Source: an uncultured Bacteroidales bacterium (GTDB lineage: Bacteria > Bacteroidota > Bacteroidia > Bacteroidales > P3). From it: DNA of 47,301 nucleotides. The position numbers were made by a program, and so were the translations under genes. The notes beneath the pieces are model-generated. The model saw nothing but the letters and a program-made list of their open reading frames with translations. It was not told the DNA's origin and ran no database searches. Below, piece by piece: positions 45,310 through 47,301 of this stretch. How positions within the stretch are numbered: position 1 is the stretch's first letter; each line of letters begins with the position of its first letter. The stretch lies in assembly GCA_947306225.1 (NCBI GenBank), contig CAMZFW010000002.1, forward strand, positions 1 to 47,301, read 5' to 3'.

Positions 45310-47301
45310 TCAAATCAGTCCACGGTCCTTCAGCAGAGGTGTTACGCTGGGTTCCTGACCACGGAAGTTGACGTACATCTGCATCGGGTCTTCGGTATTG
45401 CCGCTCTCCAAGATATGGCGGAACTTCTTCGCCAACTCGGGGTTGAACAGGTCGCCACTCTCCACAAAGGCTGCAAAAGCGTCGTGGTCGAGAATGGCAG
45501 TCCACGTGTAGCTATAATAGCCAGCGTCATAACCCGTGGTAAAGATATGCTGGAAATAGGGGCTCTTGTAGCGACTGATGATTTCGGGTATGAGGCCGAT
45601 AGCGTTGAGGTGCATTCTCTCAAACTCGTCGGCATTGATGGGCTGCTTCACCGCAATGCTATGATAGTCCATATCCAGCAACGAGGCGGCCAACAGCTCG
45701 GTGTTGATGAAGCCCTGCCCGTAGGTCTGCGCGGCGGCAATCTTCTCAATCAGTTCGTCGGGGATGGCCTCGCCGGTCTGGTAGTGCTTGGCATAGGTCT
45801 TCATCACCTGCGGGTTGCGGCACCAGTTCTCCATTATCTGCGAGGGCAGTTCCACAAAGTCGCGCGGTACATTGGTACCCGCCAACGAAGGATAGTGGCA
45901 CTTGCTCAACAGGCCGTGCAGCGCGTGGCCAAACTCGTGGAAGAGCGTCTCACTCTCGTCGAAGTTGAGCAGCGAGGGCTTGTCGCCCGTGGGCTTGGTG
46001 AAGTTGCAAACCACTTGAATGATGGGGATAACGTTCTCGCCCTTCTGGTTCACCTTCTGTCCGCGGAATTCGGTCATCCATGCACCGCTGCGCTTACTCT
46101 CACGCGGGTGGAAGTCCATATACAAAATGCCGATAACCTCGCCACCGTCCATAACCTCGTAGGCGTGAGCCTCCTTGTTGTAGGTAGGCAGGTCGGGGTT
46201 CTCACGGAAGGTGATGCCGTACAGCTTGCCAGCAGTGGCAAAAGCACCTTCGCGCACATTGTCAAGCGAGAAATAGGGGCGCACCACCTCGTCGTCGAGG
46301 GCGTATTTCTCCTTGCGAAGTTTCTCGCTATAGTAGCGCCAATCCCAAGGCTCCAGCTTGGCTGTGGGGTCGTCGGCCTTCAGCATCTTCTGATACTCGG
46401 CACACTCTGCCTTCGCCTTATTGAGGGCGGGACGCCAAATCTGCATCAGGCAGTCATACACCGCCTTGGGGGTCTTGGCTAGACAGTCGTCAAGTACATA
46501 GTCGGCATGGGTGGGGAATCCCAGAATATTGGCACGCTCCAAACGGAGGTTCACCAGCGTGTCGATAATCTTGGTGTTGTCGTATTCGCCACCGTCGCAA
46601 CGGGTGCTGTATGCATCCCACATCTGTTTGCGCAGGTCGCGGTCGGCGCAGTTCTGCATAAAGGGTTCCCAGCTGGGCAGGTTCAGTTTGAACACCAGTT
46701 TGCCTTTGGTGGCACTGTCGGCATCGGCAGTCTCCTTGGCTGCGGCAATCTGGTCGTTGGTCAGGCCGGCAGGGGCTGTGTCGAGCACCAGCTGATAGGC
46801 ATTGGTGGCCTTCAGCACATTCTGTGCAAAACGGAGCGTCAGCGAGGCAATCTGCTCGTTCAGCTCACGGAAACGGGCCTGTTGTTCCTCAGGCACATTG
46901 GCACCGCTGCGCACAAAGCCCTTGTAGGTCTCGTCCAGCAGACGCATCTGCTCGGGGTTCAGACCCAGATTGTCTTTCTGGTCGTAGACCGCCTTGATAC
47001 GCTCAAACAGCTTGGCATTAAGGGCGATGTTGTCGCCATGAGCCGACAGCAGGGGCGTTACCTCTTGGGCTATTGCCTCCATCTCGTCGCTATTCTCGCA
47101 CTCACTAAGGTTGAAAAACACGCCGGCCACCTTGTTGAGCAGCTCACCGCTGTACTCATACGCTTCGATGGTGTTCTCAAACGTCGGAGCCTCGCTGTTG
47201 TTGACGATGGCATCAATTTCCTCCAATTGCTGCTTCATGCCCTCTTGGAAGGCGGGCATGTAATGCTCGGTCTTAATCTTCGCGAAATCGGGGATTTCGT
47301 A
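45310..47301 (-). CDS. dcp: M3 family metallopeptidase (peptidyl-dipeptidase Dcp type), 5' end missing
   Basis: The frame is open from the right edge (YEIPDFAKIKTEHYMPAFQEGM, the usual Dcp-family N-terminal region) to the stop at 45310, giving about 663 codons; the start lies beyond the window. The zinc motif HEFGH is encoded at 45925-45939 in ESETLFHEFGHALHGLL, with family context GPGTNVPRDFVELPSQ-like (here AGTNVPRDFVELPSQIMENW). M3 peptidases of this type remove C-terminal dipeptides or cleave short oligopeptides. Whether it is exported cannot be judged without the N-terminus. Confidence 0.92.
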   Translation of the reverse strand, partial: YEIPDFAKIKTEHYMPAFQEGMKQQLEEIDAIVNNSEAPTFENTIEAYEYSGELLNKVAGVFFNLSECENSDEMEAIAQEVTPLLSAHGDNIALNAKLFERIKAVYDQKDNLGLNPEQMRLLDETYKGFVRSGANVPEEQQARFRELNEQIASLTLRFAQNVLKATNAYQLVLDTAPAGLTNDQIAAAKETADADSATKGKLVFKLNLPSWEPFMQNCADRDLRKQMWDAYSTRCDGGEYDNTKIIDTLVNLRLERANILGFPTHADYVLDDCLAKTPKAVYDCLMQIWRPALNKAKAECAEYQKMLKADDPTAKLEPWDWRYYSEKLRKEKYALDDEVVRPYFSLDNVREGAFATAGKLYGITFRENPDLPTYNKEAHAYEVMDGGEVIGILYMDFHPRESKRSGAWMTEFRGQKVNQKGENVIPIIQVVCNFTKPTGDKPSLLNFDESETLFHEFGHALHGLLSKCHYPSLAGTNVPRDFVELPSQIMENWCRNPQVMKTYAKHYQTGEAIPDELIEKIAAAQTYGQGFINTELLAASLLDMDYHSIAVKQPINADEFERMHLNAIGLIPEIISRYKSPYFQHIFTTGYDAGYYSYTWTAILDHDAFAAFVESGDLFNPELAKKFRHILESGNTEDPMQMYVNFRGQEPSVTPLLKDRGLI

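Overview
The window looks like Bacteroidales (Bacteroidota) chromosome. It encodes a SusB-type GH97 alpha-glucosidase, a type IX secretion (T9SS) C-terminal sorting domain, a GLUG-repeat lipoprotein with a fimbrillin-like N-terminus, a TonB-dependent receptor, a GH3-like protein and a PspC protein. Promoters read as TAnnTTTG, the Bacteroidetes -7 element. No rRNA, tRNA or CRISPR was recognised. Family or genus cannot be fixed from this sequence.

Layout. 1-3854: a C69 dipeptidase (cut by the left edge) diverges from a secreted GH97 alpha-glucosidase. 3855-4872: about 1 kb of non-coding DNA packed with repeats, namely two elements with 16-18 bp terminal inverted repeats around one copy of a 271-bp repeat. 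4873-27404: a minus-strand surface-protein operon. It begins with a giant T9SS cargo of about 6,600 residues, split in two by an apparent one-base frameshift (23706-27404 and 7570-23709). A 66-residue protein and a GLUG lipoprotein follow. A second, 95% identical copy of the 271-bp repeat lies beyond the operon at 27602-27872, so the whole block sits between direct repeats 23.5 kb apart.

27884-30761: a probable metal-handling operon (Cys-rich small protein, TonB-dependent receptor, HMA-domain protein). 30796-32617: a LuxR-type regulator diverging from a BspA-like leucine-rich-repeat lipoprotein, with a palindrome between them. 32672-36720: a minus-strand housekeeping run (U32 protein, membrane protein, RadA, TSCPD protein, Vsr nuclease). 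36884-39883: GH3-like protein and GlmM. 39926-42033: a Gfo/Idh/MocA-like protein overlapping a radical SAM/SPASM protein. 42145-43791: a single ORF joining an ECF sigma factor to a membrane segment and a C-terminal outer-membrane-barrel-like domain. 43842-47301: a DUF4919-like secreted protein, a PspC protein and an M3 metallopeptidase cut by the right edge.

The two most unusual items are the giant YGGG-repeat surface protein with its repeat-flanked operon, and the sigma factor/outer-membrane-barrel fusion. The housekeeping genes are ordinary.
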